This document shows, in pieces, positions 27,623-36,118 of a stretch of DNA of 64,000 nucleotides (the stretch's first letter is position 1; each line of letters starts with the position of its first letter). The position numbers and the translations under genes were made by a program. Under the pieces are notes generated by a model. The model worked only from the letters and a program-made list of their open reading frames with translations. It was not told the DNA's origin and did not search any database. This DNA is from Mycobacterium sp. GA-1285 (lineage in GTDB: Bacteria > Actinomycetota > Actinomycetes > Mycobacteriales > Mycobacteriaceae): the NCBI RefSeq assembly GCF_001499905.1, contig NZ_LQIS01000045.1, positions 124,001 to 188,000 on the forward strand. The letters are read 5' to 3'.

Positions 27623-28173
27623 TGACTGATCCCGCCGAGACTGAACTTGTGCACGAAGGTTCGCCGGAAAGTCGTGCAGAAGCTCAGAATCGGCCGCCGA
27701 AGCGGGCGGTGATCACCGCGGCCGCCGCCGACCTGCTGAGTCGCCTTCAGGACAAGCACGGCGCGCTGATGTTCCACCAGTCCGGCGGCTGCTGCGACGG
27801 GTCGTCGCCGATGTGCTACCCCGACGGGGAATTCCTCGTCGGCGACCGCGACGTGCTGCTCGCGGTCCTCGACGTCGGTGGCGGGGTGCCGGTGTGGATC
27901 TCCGGTCCGCAGTTCGACGCGTGGAAGCACACCCAACTCGTGATCGACGTCGTCCCGGGCCGCGGCGGGGGCTTCAGCGTCGAAGCCCCCGAAGGGGTGC
28001 GGTTCCTCAGCCGCGGGCGGGCATTCACCGACGCAGAGAACCGCTCGCTGGCCACGCAACCGCCGGTGACCGGCGCCGACTACGCCAGCGGCGCACGGCC
28101 CCCGGCGACGGGTTCGCATATCGTCGGTAACCCAATCGATGCGTGTCCGATACCTGACGCGCCGGGCGGGTGA
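27619..28173 (+). CDS. DUF779 protein (Rv0459-type)
   Basis: A 184-residue protein whose first ATG comes from the preceding repeat; ATG 27622 is an alternative. The DUF779 core runs from AVITAAAADLLSRLQDKHGA through MFHQSGGCCDGSSPMCYPDG to VLDVGGGVPVWISGPQFDAW and RFLSRGRAF. The Cys-rich SGGCCDGSSPMC could bind metal. DUF779 genes regularly accompany acetaldehyde/ethanol-type aldehyde dehydrogenases, as here. The function is unproven; a role with the upstream enzyme is inferred. Confidence 0.88.
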   Translation: MMTDPAETELVHEGSPESRAEAQNRPPKRAVITAAAADLLSRLQDKHGALMFHQSGGCCDGSSPMCYPDGEFLVGDRDVLLAVLDVGGGVPVWISGPQFDAWKHTQLVIDVVPGRGGGFSVEAPEGVRFLSRGRAFTDAENRSLATQPPVTGADYASGARPPATGSHIVGNPIDACPIPDAPGG

Positions 28174-28209
28174 GCGGGCCGAAGGTGCTGTCCGCGTAGC
28201 CTTTCAGGC

Positions 28210-28488
28210 GTGATACCCCTTCCGCGTGCATGGGTGCTGACCAGCGCGTTGCTGGTCGGGACTGCCGTGGGGCTGATCCTGGGCATCGCTGCGACCCTGG
28301 TGATCGACGCCCCCATCCGGCCCGACGTCGTCGTCGCGCTCGTCGTCGGCGTCCCCGGAGCGCTCGGCCTGCTGACGATCCTGGTCTCCGCCCGGCGCTG
28401 GGTGACGACGGTCGGAGCCTTCCTGCTCGCGATCGCGCCCGGGTGGTTCGGTGTGCTGGTGGCGATCCAGGCGGTGCACGGTGCCTGA
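28210..28488 (+). CDS. Small membrane protein (Rv0460-type)
   Basis: A 92-residue hydrophobic protein from GTG 28210. It shows three likely membrane helices: ALLVGTAVGLILGIAATLVI, VVVALVVGVPGALGLLTILV and TVGAFLLAIAPGWFGVLVAI. Its stop overlaps the start of the next membrane gene by a few bases. The order, sizes and following lpdC match Rv0460-Rv0462. No function is known. Confidence 0.8.
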   Translation: MIPLPRAWVLTSALLVGTAVGLILGIAATLVIDAPIRPDVVVALVVGVPGALGLLTILVSARRWVTTVGAFLLAIAPGWFGVLVAIQAVHGA

Positions 28489-28960
28489 GACAACCGACAC
28501 GCTGCCCGGTGATCCGACGCAGCCCTACACGCCGACATTCCTCACGGGCGAGATCCAAGCGCTGGACGCGTCCGTCACAGAGCCGCCGTCGCAGCCGGTG
28601 CCCGTCCCGGCGCAACCGGTGGTGGTGCCCGGCAGCTACCAGTTCCTCAAGCGCTGGCTGTTCGCACTCGTCGTCGCCGGCGTCTGGCTGGTCTCGGCCG
28701 TGGCCGGCTGGGGTCTGTACCACTGGTGGTACCACTCGATCGACAAGACGGGGCCCCTCTTTGTGGTGCTGCTGTTCGTCGTGATCACGACGCTTGCGGG
28801 GCTGCTGCTCGCCATGGTGCCGGATCGGCCGGTGGTGTCGGCGCTTGCGGTCGCGCTGGTCTCGGCGCCGTTGGCGGCGGTGGCCGGCGCGGCGGTCCTG
28901 CACGGCCTCTACTACTGCGAATGGGTAAGTCGGTGTTTCGCGGGGGTGCTTCCTTACTAG
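28481..28960 (+). CDS. Membrane protein (Rv0461-type)
   Basis: A 159-residue protein from GTG 28481, overlapping the preceding gene by eight bases. A Pro-rich cytosolic N-terminus of about 60 residues (PSQPVPVPAQPVVVPGS) is followed by three hydrophobic helices beginning at WLFALVVAGVWLVSAVAGWG. It has two Cys near its end (YYCEWVSRCFAGV). It lies ten bases before lpdC in the same direction. Function unknown. Confidence 0.8.
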   Translation: MPETTDTLPGDPTQPYTPTFLTGEIQALDASVTEPPSQPVPVPAQPVVVPGSYQFLKRWLFALVVAGVWLVSAVAGWGLYHWWYHSIDKTGPLFVVLLFVVITTLAGLLLAMVPDRPVVSALAVALVSAPLAAVAGAAVLHGLYYCEWVSRCFAGVLPY

Positions 28961-28969
28961 GGTGGGGGC

Positions 28970-30364
28970 GTGACCCACTATGACGTCGTCGTTCTCGGAG
29001 CAGGCCCCGGCGGATATGTCGCGGCCATCCGTGCCGCGCAGCTCGGACTGAACACCGCCATCGTCGAACCCAAGTACTGGGGCGGCGTCTGCCTCAACGT
29101 CGGGTGCATCCCGTCCAAGGCGTTGCTGCGTAACGCGGAACTCGCACACATCTTCACCAAGGAGGCCAAGCAGTTCGGCATCAGCGGAGAGGCGACGTTC
29201 GACTACGGCGCCGCCTTCGACCGCAGCCGCAAGGTCGCCGACGGTCGCGTCGCCGGCGTGCATTATCTGATGAAGAAGAACAAGATCACCGAGATCCACG
29301 GCTACGGCAAATTCAAGGACGATCACACGCTCGAGGTCGACCTCAACGAGGGCGACACCGAGACCGTCGAGTTCGACAACATCATCATCGCCACCGGCAG
29401 TAGCACCCGCCTGGTACCGGACACGTCGCTGTCGGAGAACGTGGTCACCTACGAAGAACTCATCATGACGCGCGAACTGCCGTCGTCGATCGTCATCGCC
29501 GGCGCCGGTGCCATCGGCATGGAGTTCGGCTACGTGATGAAGAACTACGGCGTCGACGTCACAATCGTGGAGTTCCTGCCCCGCGCGCTGCCCAACGAGG
29601 ACGCCGACGTCTCCAAGGAGATCGAGAAGCAGTTCAAGAAGCTGGGCGTCAAGGTGCTGACCGGAACCAAGGTCGAGTCGATCAAAGACAGCGGCGACGA
29701 CGTGACCGTGTCCGTCAGCAAGGACGGCAAATCCGAGGACATCAAAGCCGAAAAGGTGCTGCAGGCAATTGGTTTCGCGCCTAACATCGAGGGCTACGGG
29801 CTGGACAACACCGGCGTCGGGATCACCGATCGCAAGGCGATCGGCATCGACGACTACATGCGCACCAGCGTGCCGCACATCTACGCGATCGGCGACGTCA
29901 CGGGCAAGTTGCAGCTGGCGCACGTGGCCGAGGCGCAGGGCGTCATCGCCGCCGAAACCATCGCCGGCGCAGAGACTCTGCCGCTCGGGGACTACCGGAT
30001 GCTGCCGCGCGCGACGTTCTGTCAGCCGCAGGTCGCCAGCTTCGGGCTCACCGAGGAGCAGGCCCGCGAAGAGGGTTACGACGTCAAGGTCGCCAAGTTC
30101 CCGTTCACGGCCAACGCCAAGGCCCACGGTGCCGGCGACCCCAGCGGTTTCGTCAAGCTCATCGCCGACGGCAAGTACGGAGAGTTGATCGGCGGCCACC
30201 TGATCGGCCACGACGTCTCCGAACTGCTTCCCGAACTGACGCTGGCCCAGAAGTGGGACCTCACCGCCACCGAACTGGCCCGCAACGTGCACACGCACCC
30301 GACCATGTCCGAAGCCCTGCAGGAGTGCTTCCACGGACTGCTCGGCCACATGATCAACTTCTGA
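28970..30364 (+). CDS. lpdC: Dihydrolipoamide dehydrogenase (E3)
   Basis: A 464-residue FAD disulfide oxidoreductase, the exact length of M. tuberculosis LpdC (Rv0462). VVVLGAGPGGYVAAIRAAQL binds FAD, GGVCLNVGCIPSKALL is the redox disulfide, VIAGAGAIGMEFG binds NAD, and HTHPTMSEALQE holds the active-site His-Glu pair. It re-oxidises lipoamide for pyruvate and branched-chain 2-oxo acid dehydrogenases, and in mycobacteria also serves the AhpC/AhpD peroxidase system. GTG start. Confidence 0.97.
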   Translation: MTHYDVVVLGAGPGGYVAAIRAAQLGLNTAIVEPKYWGGVCLNVGCIPSKALLRNAELAHIFTKEAKQFGISGEATFDYGAAFDRSRKVADGRVAGVHYLMKKNKITEIHGYGKFKDDHTLEVDLNEGDTETVEFDNIIIATGSSTRLVPDTSLSENVVTYEELIMTRELPSSIVIAGAGAIGMEFGYVMKNYGVDVTIVEFLPRALPNEDADVSKEIEKQFKKLGVKVLTGTKVESIKDSGDDVTVSVSKDGKSEDIKAEKVLQAIGFAPNIEGYGLDNTGVGITDRKAIGIDDYMRTSVPHIYAIGDVTGKLQLAHVAEAQGVIAAETIAGAETLPLGDYRMLPRATFCQPQVASFGLTEEQAREEGYDVKVAKFPFTANAKAHGAGDPSGFVKLIADGKYGELIGGHLIGHDVSELLPELTLAQKWDLTATELARNVHTHPTMSEALQECFHGLLGHMINF

Positions 30365-30384
30365 GCCGGGGCCAACACAGCAAC

Positions 30385-30675
30385 GTGGCTCAGACTTCCA
30401 GCACGGCGAGGGCGCTCTGGGTCGCCGGCATCGGCGGCTTGGTGATCGGCCATATTCTCTGGCTCGCCGGTATCTCGTTCGCCACCTCGACGTCCGACGT
30501 CAGCACCTGGGTGCTCGTGGTGGCCGCGGTGTCGTTTGTCGTGGGCGGCGCGGCTGGCTGGCTGGGTTGGCGCGCGTATCAACGCGGGAGCGAAGTGTGG
30601 GCGGCGTTCCTGTGCGCGCTGCCGGTCTCCCCGGTGCTGCTGTCGCTGATCGTGCTGGGGATCACGTACCTCTAG
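30385..30675 (+). CDS. Small membrane protein (Rv0463-type)
   Basis: A 96-residue protein from GTG 30385, twenty bases after lpdC. Three hydrophobic segments are seen: LWVAGIGGLVIGHILWLAGI, WVLVVAAVSFVVGGAAGWLG and FLCALPVSPVLLSLIVLGIT. Size and position match Rv0463. Its stop overlaps the convergent next gene by four bases. Function unknown. Confidence 0.8.
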   Translation: MAQTSSTARALWVAGIGGLVIGHILWLAGISFATSTSDVSTWVLVVAAVSFVVGGAAGWLGWRAYQRGSEVWAAFLCALPVSPVLLSLIVLGITYL

Positions 30676-31226
30676 TCCGGAAAGTCCAGCGGCACTTTCA
30701 AAGTCGTGATCGTCGCGGCGAGCCCGTCGTATTGCGCTGCCAGCATGCAGAACTCGATCAGCTGCGGTTTGGTCAGATGCCGTGCCAGCACGGCCCACGT
30801 CTCGGGTGAGACGCCCCGGGTCACGACGAACTCGTCGGTGGCGGTGATCAACGCGCGCTGGCGGTCGGTCAGCCCTTCGGCGTCGGGACCCTCGAAGATC
30901 TTCTTCTGGACCTCTGGGCCGAGCCCCCGGGTACGGGCCAGGCGGCGGTGCTGCTGCAGTTCGTATTCGCAGTCCCGGAGATGCCCGACGCGCAGGATGA
31001 CGGTCTCGGCGTCCTGCACCGACAGCTTGCTCAGCATGCCGAGCAGCACACCGCTGTAGGGCAGCCACGCCAAAAACAGAAGCCGGTGTTGGCCAAGCAC
31101 ATTGAAGAGGCTGAACCGGGGCGCCCGGATGGCACGGGCGCCGAGCTTGGCGATGGCCCAGTTCAGGGGGCCGAGTTCTTTGAATCCACCGGGTGCGATA
31201 CGTGCCGACTCGGGTGCGCTCATCAC
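30672..31226 (-). CDS. Carboxymuconolactone decarboxylase/AhpD-like protein
   Basis: A 184-residue all-helical protein of the CMD/AhpD superfamily (Rv0464c in context). The SVQDAETVILRVGHLRDCEY helix and DRQRALITATDEFVVTRGVS are typical. The usual CxxC redox pair of AhpD is not present: it reads RDCEYE, with a single Cys. A peroxidase activity identical to AhpD is therefore doubtful. It lies 16 bases before ramB's stop side and is transcribed in the same direction as ramB, probably with it. Confidence 0.82.
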   Translation of the reverse strand: MMSAPESARIAPGGFKELGPLNWAIAKLGARAIRAPRFSLFNVLGQHRLLFLAWLPYSGVLLGMLSKLSVQDAETVILRVGHLRDCEYELQQHRRLARTRGLGPEVQKKIFEGPDAEGLTDRQRALITATDEFVVTRGVSPETWAVLARHLTKPQLIEFCMLAAQYDGLAATITTLKVPLDFPD

Positions 31227-31241
31227 AGCGAGTCTACGTGT

Positions 31242-32669
31242 CTAGGCCTGACGCACCAGGTAGGGCGAGACGGTGCTGCGGTGCTCGTCGATGTCGAGCG
31301 GACGGCCGAGGGCGGGGAAAGCGCGCTGTGGGCAGTTGTCGCGCTCGCAGACCCGGCAACCGGCGCCGATCGGCGTCGCCACCTCCCCGGACAGGTCGAG
31401 CCCCTCCGAGTACACCAGCCGGTGCCCATGCCGTAGCTCGCAGCCCAGGCCGATTGCGAACGTCTTACCCGGCTGGCCGTAGCGCTGCGCGCGCCGCTCG
31501 ACGGTGCGGGCCACCCACAGATAATTGCGCCCGTCAGGCATCTGCGCGACCTGCACCAGGATCTTGCCGGGGTTGGCGAACGTCTCGTAGACGTTCCACA
31601 GCGGGCAGGTGCCGCCGCTGGAGGAGAAGTGAAAACCCGTGGCGGACTGGCGCTTTGACATGTTGCCCGCCCGGTCGACACGGACGAAGGACAGCGGCAC
31701 ACCGCGCATCGACGGCCGCTGCAGGGTCGAAAGCCGGTGGGCGACCGTCTCGTAGCTGACGGAGTAGAACGCCGAAAGCCGCTCGACGTCGTAGCGGAAA
31801 TTCTCCGCGACATCGTGAAACTGGTTGTACGGCAACACCATTGCGGCGGCGAAGTAGTTGGCCAAGCCCATCCGCGCCAAGCGCGTCGACTCCTCGCTGG
31901 TAAACTTGCCTTCGTCGACGAGCTTGTCGATGAGAGCGCCGAACTCGAGATACGCCAGTTCGGCGGCCATCTTGAAAACGGTCTGGCCCGACGAGAGATG
32001 GTTGTTGAGCACCAGCGTTTTGGTCTCGGGGTCGTAGCGGTGCAGTACCGACTCGCCGAGGTCCATGCGCTCGGTGATGCGCACGCCGTGCACCATCGTC
32101 AACCGGTCCGACAGCTGACGCACCAACTCCGAGCGGTGCATCCGCATGCGGATGGTGAGGTCTTCGGCAGCGGTGTCGAGTTCGTGCAGGTAGTTCTGCC
32201 GTTGGTAAAAGTAGTCGCGCACCTCCTCGTGAGGCATGGTGATCGCCCCGGACCCCGAACTGAAGCCGCCGCCGGCGGCGAACCTGTCCTCCGTGGCCGC
32301 CGCCAGCCGGGTGGTGGTCAGCTGGTAACGGCGGTGCAGGTTGACCATCGCGCGCGCGAGATTGGGGTGCGCGGCCACCATGTCCGCGATCTCGGCCAGG
32401 TCGACGTCGATGTCGAGATCACGGTCGAGGGTGACCTCGCGGAGCTCCGCGACCAGACGAGTGTCGTCCTCCGAGGCGAAGAACGTCGCGTCGACCCCGA
32501 ACACCTCGGTGATACGCAGCAGGACGGCCACGGTCAGCGGCCGCACATCGTGCTCGATCTGGTTGAGATAGCTCGGTGAGATGTCGAGCATCTGCGCGAG
32601 CCCCGCCTGGCTGAACCCGCGTTCGCTGCGAAGCTGCCGCACCCGCGAGCCGACAAACGTTTTCGCCAC
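31242..32669 (-). CDS. ramB: Transcriptional regulator RamB
   Basis: A 475-residue regulator from GTG 32669 (start VAKTFVGSRVRQLRSERGFS). The XRE helix-turn-helix occupies residues about 5-65 (FSQAGLAQMLDISPSYLNQI). An IrrE-like central domain and a C-terminal short-chain fatty-acyl regulator domain with Cys residues (GAGCRVCERDNCPQRAFPAL) follow, as in RamB/PrpR. In Corynebacterium and M. tuberculosis RamB represses acetate and glyoxylate-shunt genes including icl. The icl gene lies 1.2 kb away across the divergent thioesterase, with RamB-like sites upstream of both. Confidence 0.93.
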   Translation of the reverse strand: MAKTFVGSRVRQLRSERGFSQAGLAQMLDISPSYLNQIEHDVRPLTVAVLLRITEVFGVDATFFASEDDTRLVAELREVTLDRDLDIDVDLAEIADMVAAHPNLARAMVNLHRRYQLTTTRLAAATEDRFAAGGGFSSGSGAITMPHEEVRDYFYQRQNYLHELDTAAEDLTIRMRMHRSELVRQLSDRLTMVHGVRITERMDLGESVLHRYDPETKTLVLNNHLSSGQTVFKMAAELAYLEFGALIDKLVDEGKFTSEESTRLARMGLANYFAAAMVLPYNQFHDVAENFRYDVERLSAFYSVSYETVAHRLSTLQRPSMRGVPLSFVRVDRAGNMSKRQSATGFHFSSSGGTCPLWNVYETFANPGKILVQVAQMPDGRNYLWVARTVERRAQRYGQPGKTFAIGLGCELRHGHRLVYSEGLDLSGEVATPIGAGCRVCERDNCPQRAFPALGRPLDIDEHRSTVSPYLVRQA

Positions 32670-32689
32670 GTCAATCAGCGTAGCAACGC

Positions 32690-32707
32690 TGCGAATATGG
32701 CTTCGCA
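32690..32707. promoter_or_regulatory. Palindromic operator candidate for RamB autoregulation
   Basis: TGCGAA-N6-TTCGCA is a perfect inverted repeat 21 bases upstream of the ramB start and 39 bases before the divergent thioesterase gene. Its GCGAA half-site resembles repeats upstream of icl (33666-33712). Confidence 0.5.
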
Positions 32708-32745
32708 TTGTTGGCAGATCTAGCGCTGTGGCAGGATCAGCGGTC

Positions 32746-33591
32746 GTGAGCACCAAGCAGGGATCGGGGGCCGGCCCGGCGCAGGGCCTGGCCAAAGCCA
32801 TGATGCCGGTCCCTGATCCACACCCCGACGTCTTCGACATCGAGTGGCCGCTCCGGGTGGCCGACGTGGACCGCGAGGGCCGGCTCAAGTTCGACGCCGC
32901 GACCCGGCACATCCAGGACATCGGCTCAGACCAGCTGCGCCAGATGGGCTTCCAGGAGACCCACCCGCTGTGGATTGTGCGGCGCACGATGATCGACATG
33001 GTCCGCCCGATCGAGTTCCAAGACATCCTGCGGCTTCGCCGTTGGTGTTCGGGCACGTCGAACCGATGGTGCGAGATGCGGGTGCGCATCGACGGCCGCA
33101 AAGGCGGCCTGGTCGAGTCGGAGGCGTTCTGGATCAACATCAACCGAGAGACCCAGGGGCCGGCGCGCATCTCCGACGACTTTCTCGAGGGGCTGCGGCG
33201 CACGACCGACGTCGACCGGTTGCGGTGGAAGGCCTACCTGTCGGCAGGCAGCCGCGAGGACGCCGACGAGATCCGCGACTTTCCGGTCCGGGTCAGCGAC
33301 ATCGACATCTTCGATCACATGAACAACGCGGTCTACTGGTCGGTGATCGAGGACTATCTGCACCACCATCCGGAGCTGGCGCGGTATCCGGTGCGCGCGA
33401 CGATCGAACACGACGCCGCGATCGCCTTGGGCGACAAGATGGAGATCCTCAGCCACACCTATCCGCCGGGTTCGACGGACCAATTCGGGCCGGAACTGAC
33501 GGACCGCACTGTTACAACGCTCACATTTGCGGTCGGCGACGAGGCCAAGGCCGTCGCAGTCATCTTCAATCTCTCATCACCGCCGGGTTAA
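32746..33591 (+). CDS. Acyl-ACP/acyl-CoA thioesterase (Rv0466-type)
   Basis: A 281-residue double hot-dog protein; the GTG at 32746 is the likely start, though M. tuberculosis Rv0466 begins nearer MMPVPDPHPDVFD. The first hot-dog contains EWPLRVADVDREGRLKFDAA and WIVRRTMIDM, the second FPVRVSDIDIFDHMNNAVYW, which carries the Asp/His/Asn active site of fatty-acyl thioesterases. It should release fatty acids from acyl carriers. It is divergent from ramB and upstream of icl. Confidence 0.88.
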   Translation: MSTKQGSGAGPAQGLAKAMMPVPDPHPDVFDIEWPLRVADVDREGRLKFDAATRHIQDIGSDQLRQMGFQETHPLWIVRRTMIDMVRPIEFQDILRLRRWCSGTSNRWCEMRVRIDGRKGGLVESEAFWININRETQGPARISDDFLEGLRRTTDVDRLRWKAYLSAGSREDADEIRDFPVRVSDIDIFDHMNNAVYWSVIEDYLHHHPELARYPVRATIEHDAAIALGDKMEILSHTYPPGSTDQFGPELTDRTVTTLTFAVGDEAKAVAVIFNLSSPPG

Positions 33592-33665
33592 CAGTACGGG
33601 CGTACTGACCTGCGGATATCTGCTACCAGCCGGTAACTTCTGAACCGGTACAGCTATGGCTTACC

Positions 33666-33712
33666 TTCGCAAAATTGGCAAATTCCCGGAGGGGGTTGGC
33701 GAAACTTGGCAA
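33666..33712. promoter_or_regulatory. Candidate RamB sites upstream of isocitrate lyase
   Basis: Two pairs of GC[AG]AA repeats: TTCGCAAAATTGGCAAATT (33666-33684) and TTGGCGAAACTTGGCAA (33696-33712). RamB sites in related bacteria are built on TTTGC/GCAAA motifs. They lie in the 252-base gap before icl, the only part of that gap with visible structure; a strong GGAGGAACACC ribosome-binding site sits at its end. Confidence 0.5.
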
Positions 33713-33843
33713 TCGAAACGGCTGGACCTGCGCTAATGGCGTAAGGCATCCTCGTTGTAGCGGAACGGCGAAAACGTCGAGGCGTTAACAAGCCGGGTAT
33801 CTCGGCACCGCCGTAGCTAAGCGAACAGATCCGGAGGAACACC

Positions 33844-35130
33844 ATGTCAACCGTTGGCAAGCCGAAAAGCGCCGAGGAGATCCAGCGCGACTGGGACACC
33901 AACCCGCGGTGGAAGAACGTCACTCGTGAGTACACCGCCGAGGACGTCGTCGCGCTGCAGGGCACCATCGTCGAGGAGTCCACGCTCGCGAAGCGCGGCG
34001 CGGAGATTCTGTGGAGCCAGTTGCACGACATGGAGTTCGTCAACGCACTCGGCGCGCTGACCGGCAACATGGCGGTCCAGCAGGTCCGAGCCGGGCTGAA
34101 GGCGATCTACCTGTCCGGTTGGCAGGTCGCCGGTGACGCGAACCTGTCCGGCCACACCTACCCCGACCAGAGCCTGTACCCGGCCAACTCGGTTCCGCAG
34201 GTGGTCCGCCGCATCAACAACGCGCTCCTGCGCGCCGACGAGATCGCCAAGGTCGAGGGCGACACCTCGGTGCCGAACTGGCTGGTACCGATCGTCGCCG
34301 ACGGTGAAGCCGGCTTCGGTGGCGCGCTGAACGTCTACGAACTGCAGAAGGCGATGATCGCCGCGGGTGTCGCCGGCTCGCATTGGGAAGATCAGCTGGC
34401 TTCGGAGAAGAAGTGTGGTCACCTCGGTGGCAAGGTGCTGATCCCGACCCAGCAGCACATCCGCACCCTGACCTCGGCTCGCCTTGCCGCCGACGTCGCC
34501 GACGTCCCGACCGTGGTAATCGCCCGCACCGACGCCGAGGCCGCCACCTTGATCACCTCCGACGTCGACGAACGCGATCAGCCGTTCATCACCGGCGAGC
34601 GGACCAAGGAGGGCTTCTACCGCGTGAAGAACGGCATCGAGCCGTGCATCGCGCGCGCGAAGGCCTACGCGCCGTACGCCGACCTGATCTGGATGGAGAC
34701 CGGCACGCCGGACCTCGAACTGGCCAAGAAGTTCGCCGAGGGTGTGCAGGCCGAGTTCCCCGACCAGATGCTGGCCTACAACTGCTCGCCGTCGTTCAAC
34801 TGGAAGAAGCACCTCGACGACGCGACGATCGCGAAGTTCCAGAAGGAGCTCGGCGCGATGGGCTTCAAGTTCCAGTTCATCACGCTGGCCGGTTTCCACG
34901 CCCTGAACTACTCGATGTTCGATCTGGCTTACGGCTACGCCCGCAACCAGATGAGCGCGTACGTCGAGCTGCAGGAGCGCGAGTTCGCCGCCGAGGAGCG
35001 TGGTTACACCGCGACCAAGCACCAGCGCGAGGTCGGTGCCGGTTACTTCGACCGAATTGCCACCACCGTCGACCCGAACAGCTCGACCACCGCGCTGAAG
35101 GGTTCGACCGAAGAGGGTCAGTTCCACTGA
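33844..35130 (+). CDS. icl1: Isocitrate lyase
   Basis: A 428-residue enzyme, the same length as M. tuberculosis Icl1 (Rv0467). The catalytic motif KKCGHLGGK is present, with the metal-binding IVADGEAGFGG and the VVIARTDAEAATLI strand. It splits isocitrate into succinate and glyoxylate, letting the cell live on acetate or fatty acids, and also serves the methylcitrate cycle. GGAGG lies six bases before the ATG. Neighbouring fadB2 and the regulator ramB fit this role. Confidence 0.97.
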   Translation: MSTVGKPKSAEEIQRDWDTNPRWKNVTREYTAEDVVALQGTIVEESTLAKRGAEILWSQLHDMEFVNALGALTGNMAVQQVRAGLKAIYLSGWQVAGDANLSGHTYPDQSLYPANSVPQVVRRINNALLRADEIAKVEGDTSVPNWLVPIVADGEAGFGGALNVYELQKAMIAAGVAGSHWEDQLASEKKCGHLGGKVLIPTQQHIRTLTSARLAADVADVPTVVIARTDAEAATLITSDVDERDQPFITGERTKEGFYRVKNGIEPCIARAKAYAPYADLIWMETGTPDLELAKKFAEGVQAEFPDQMLAYNCSPSFNWKKHLDDATIAKFQKELGAMGFKFQFITLAGFHALNYSMFDLAYGYARNQMSAYVELQEREFAAEERGYTATKHQREVGAGYFDRIATTVDPNSSTTALKGSTEEGQFH

Positions 35131-35182
35131 TCTCGTAGCCACTAGACCAGGCCCAGTAGGCTCACGAGGCCCAACGGCTTGT

Positions 35183-35220
35183 CATCAGGCCCCGTCCTTA
35201 TATTGGGCGGGCCTGATGTT
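35183..35220 (+). terminator. Hairpin between icl and fadB2
   Basis: CATCAGGCCC (35183-35192) pairs perfectly with GGGCCTGATG (35209-35218), followed by TT. It lies 53 bases after icl and just before the fadB2 ribosome-binding site. It could be an intrinsic terminator or an attenuating element limiting read-through into fadB2. Confidence 0.7.
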
Positions 35221-35234
35221 GTGGAGAGGACGCA

Positions 35235-36101
35235 ATGAGCGACGCAAAGAGCATTGAACGAGTCGGCGTCGTCGGCGCCGGGCAGATGGGCTCGGGCATC
35301 GCGGAGGTCGCCGCCAAGGCCGGCGCGAACGTCGTCGTCTACGAGCCGTCCGAGGAACTCGTCGAGGCCGGGCGCAAGCGGATCACCGGATCGTTGGAGC
35401 GGGCGGCAAGCAAAGGCAAGCTCTCCGAAAGCGACCGCGACGCCACTCTGGCGCGGCTGTCGTACACCACCGACCTGGCCAACCTCGCGGACCGTCAGCT
35501 CGTGATCGAGGCCGTCGTCGAGGACGAGTCCGTCAAGGGCACGATCTTCGCACAGCTCGACGAGATCATCGGCGACCCCGATGCGGTGCTCGCCTCGAAC
35601 ACGTCGAGCATCCCGATCATGAAAATCGCTGCGGCGACGAAGAATCCGAGCCGGGTGCTGGGGTTGCACTTCTTCAACCCGGTGCCCGTGCTCCCGCTGG
35701 TGGAACTCGTCAACACGCTGGTGACGTCGGAGGGCGCGCTCGCGCGGACCGAGAAGTTCGCCAGTGAGGTGCTCGGCAAGCAGGTCGTGCGTTGTTCTGA
35801 CCGTTCGGGTTTCGTGGTCAACGCGCTTCTGGTGCCGTACCTGTTGTCGGCAATCCGGATGGTGGAGTCGGGTGTCGCCACGGTCGAGGACGTCGACAAG
35901 GCGATCGTGGCCGGGCTCTCGCATCCGATGGGACCGCTGCGGCTTTCGGACCTGATCGGGCTGGACACCATGAAACTGATCGCGGACTCGATGTTCGACG
36001 AGCTCAAGGATCCGCACTACGCGCCGCCGCCGCTGCTGCTGCGGATGGTCGAGGCGGGCCAGCTCGGCAAGAAGTCAGGTCGGGGCTTCTACAGCTATTA
36101 G
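35235..36101 (+). CDS. fadB2: 3-hydroxybutyryl-CoA dehydrogenase
   Basis: A 286-residue NAD(P)-dependent enzyme. VGVVGAGQMGSGIAEVAAKA binds the dinucleotide, LASNTSSIPIMKIAAAT and the catalytic His in GLHFFNPVPVLPLVELV are typical, and the C-terminal domain ends KKSGRGFYSY. It interconverts 3-hydroxybutyryl-CoA and acetoacetyl-CoA in fatty-acid or butyrate metabolism. It corresponds to Rv0468. GGAGAGGACGCA precedes the ATG. Confidence 0.95.
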   Translation: MSDAKSIERVGVVGAGQMGSGIAEVAAKAGANVVVYEPSEELVEAGRKRITGSLERAASKGKLSESDRDATLARLSYTTDLANLADRQLVIEAVVEDESVKGTIFAQLDEIIGDPDAVLASNTSSIPIMKIAAATKNPSRVLGLHFFNPVPVLPLVELVNTLVTSEGALARTEKFASEVLGKQVVRCSDRSGFVVNALLVPYLLSAIRMVESGVATVEDVDKAIVAGLSHPMGPLRLSDLIGLDTMKLIADSMFDELKDPHYAPPPLLLRMVEAGQLGKKSGRGFYSY

Positions 36102-36118
36102 CGCCGAGCGCACGCCCG

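Noticed and set aside
28025..30349. A 774-codon open frame on the minus strand
   Set aside because: Antisense to DUF779, the small membrane genes and lpdC; its translation is low-complexity and unlike any protein.
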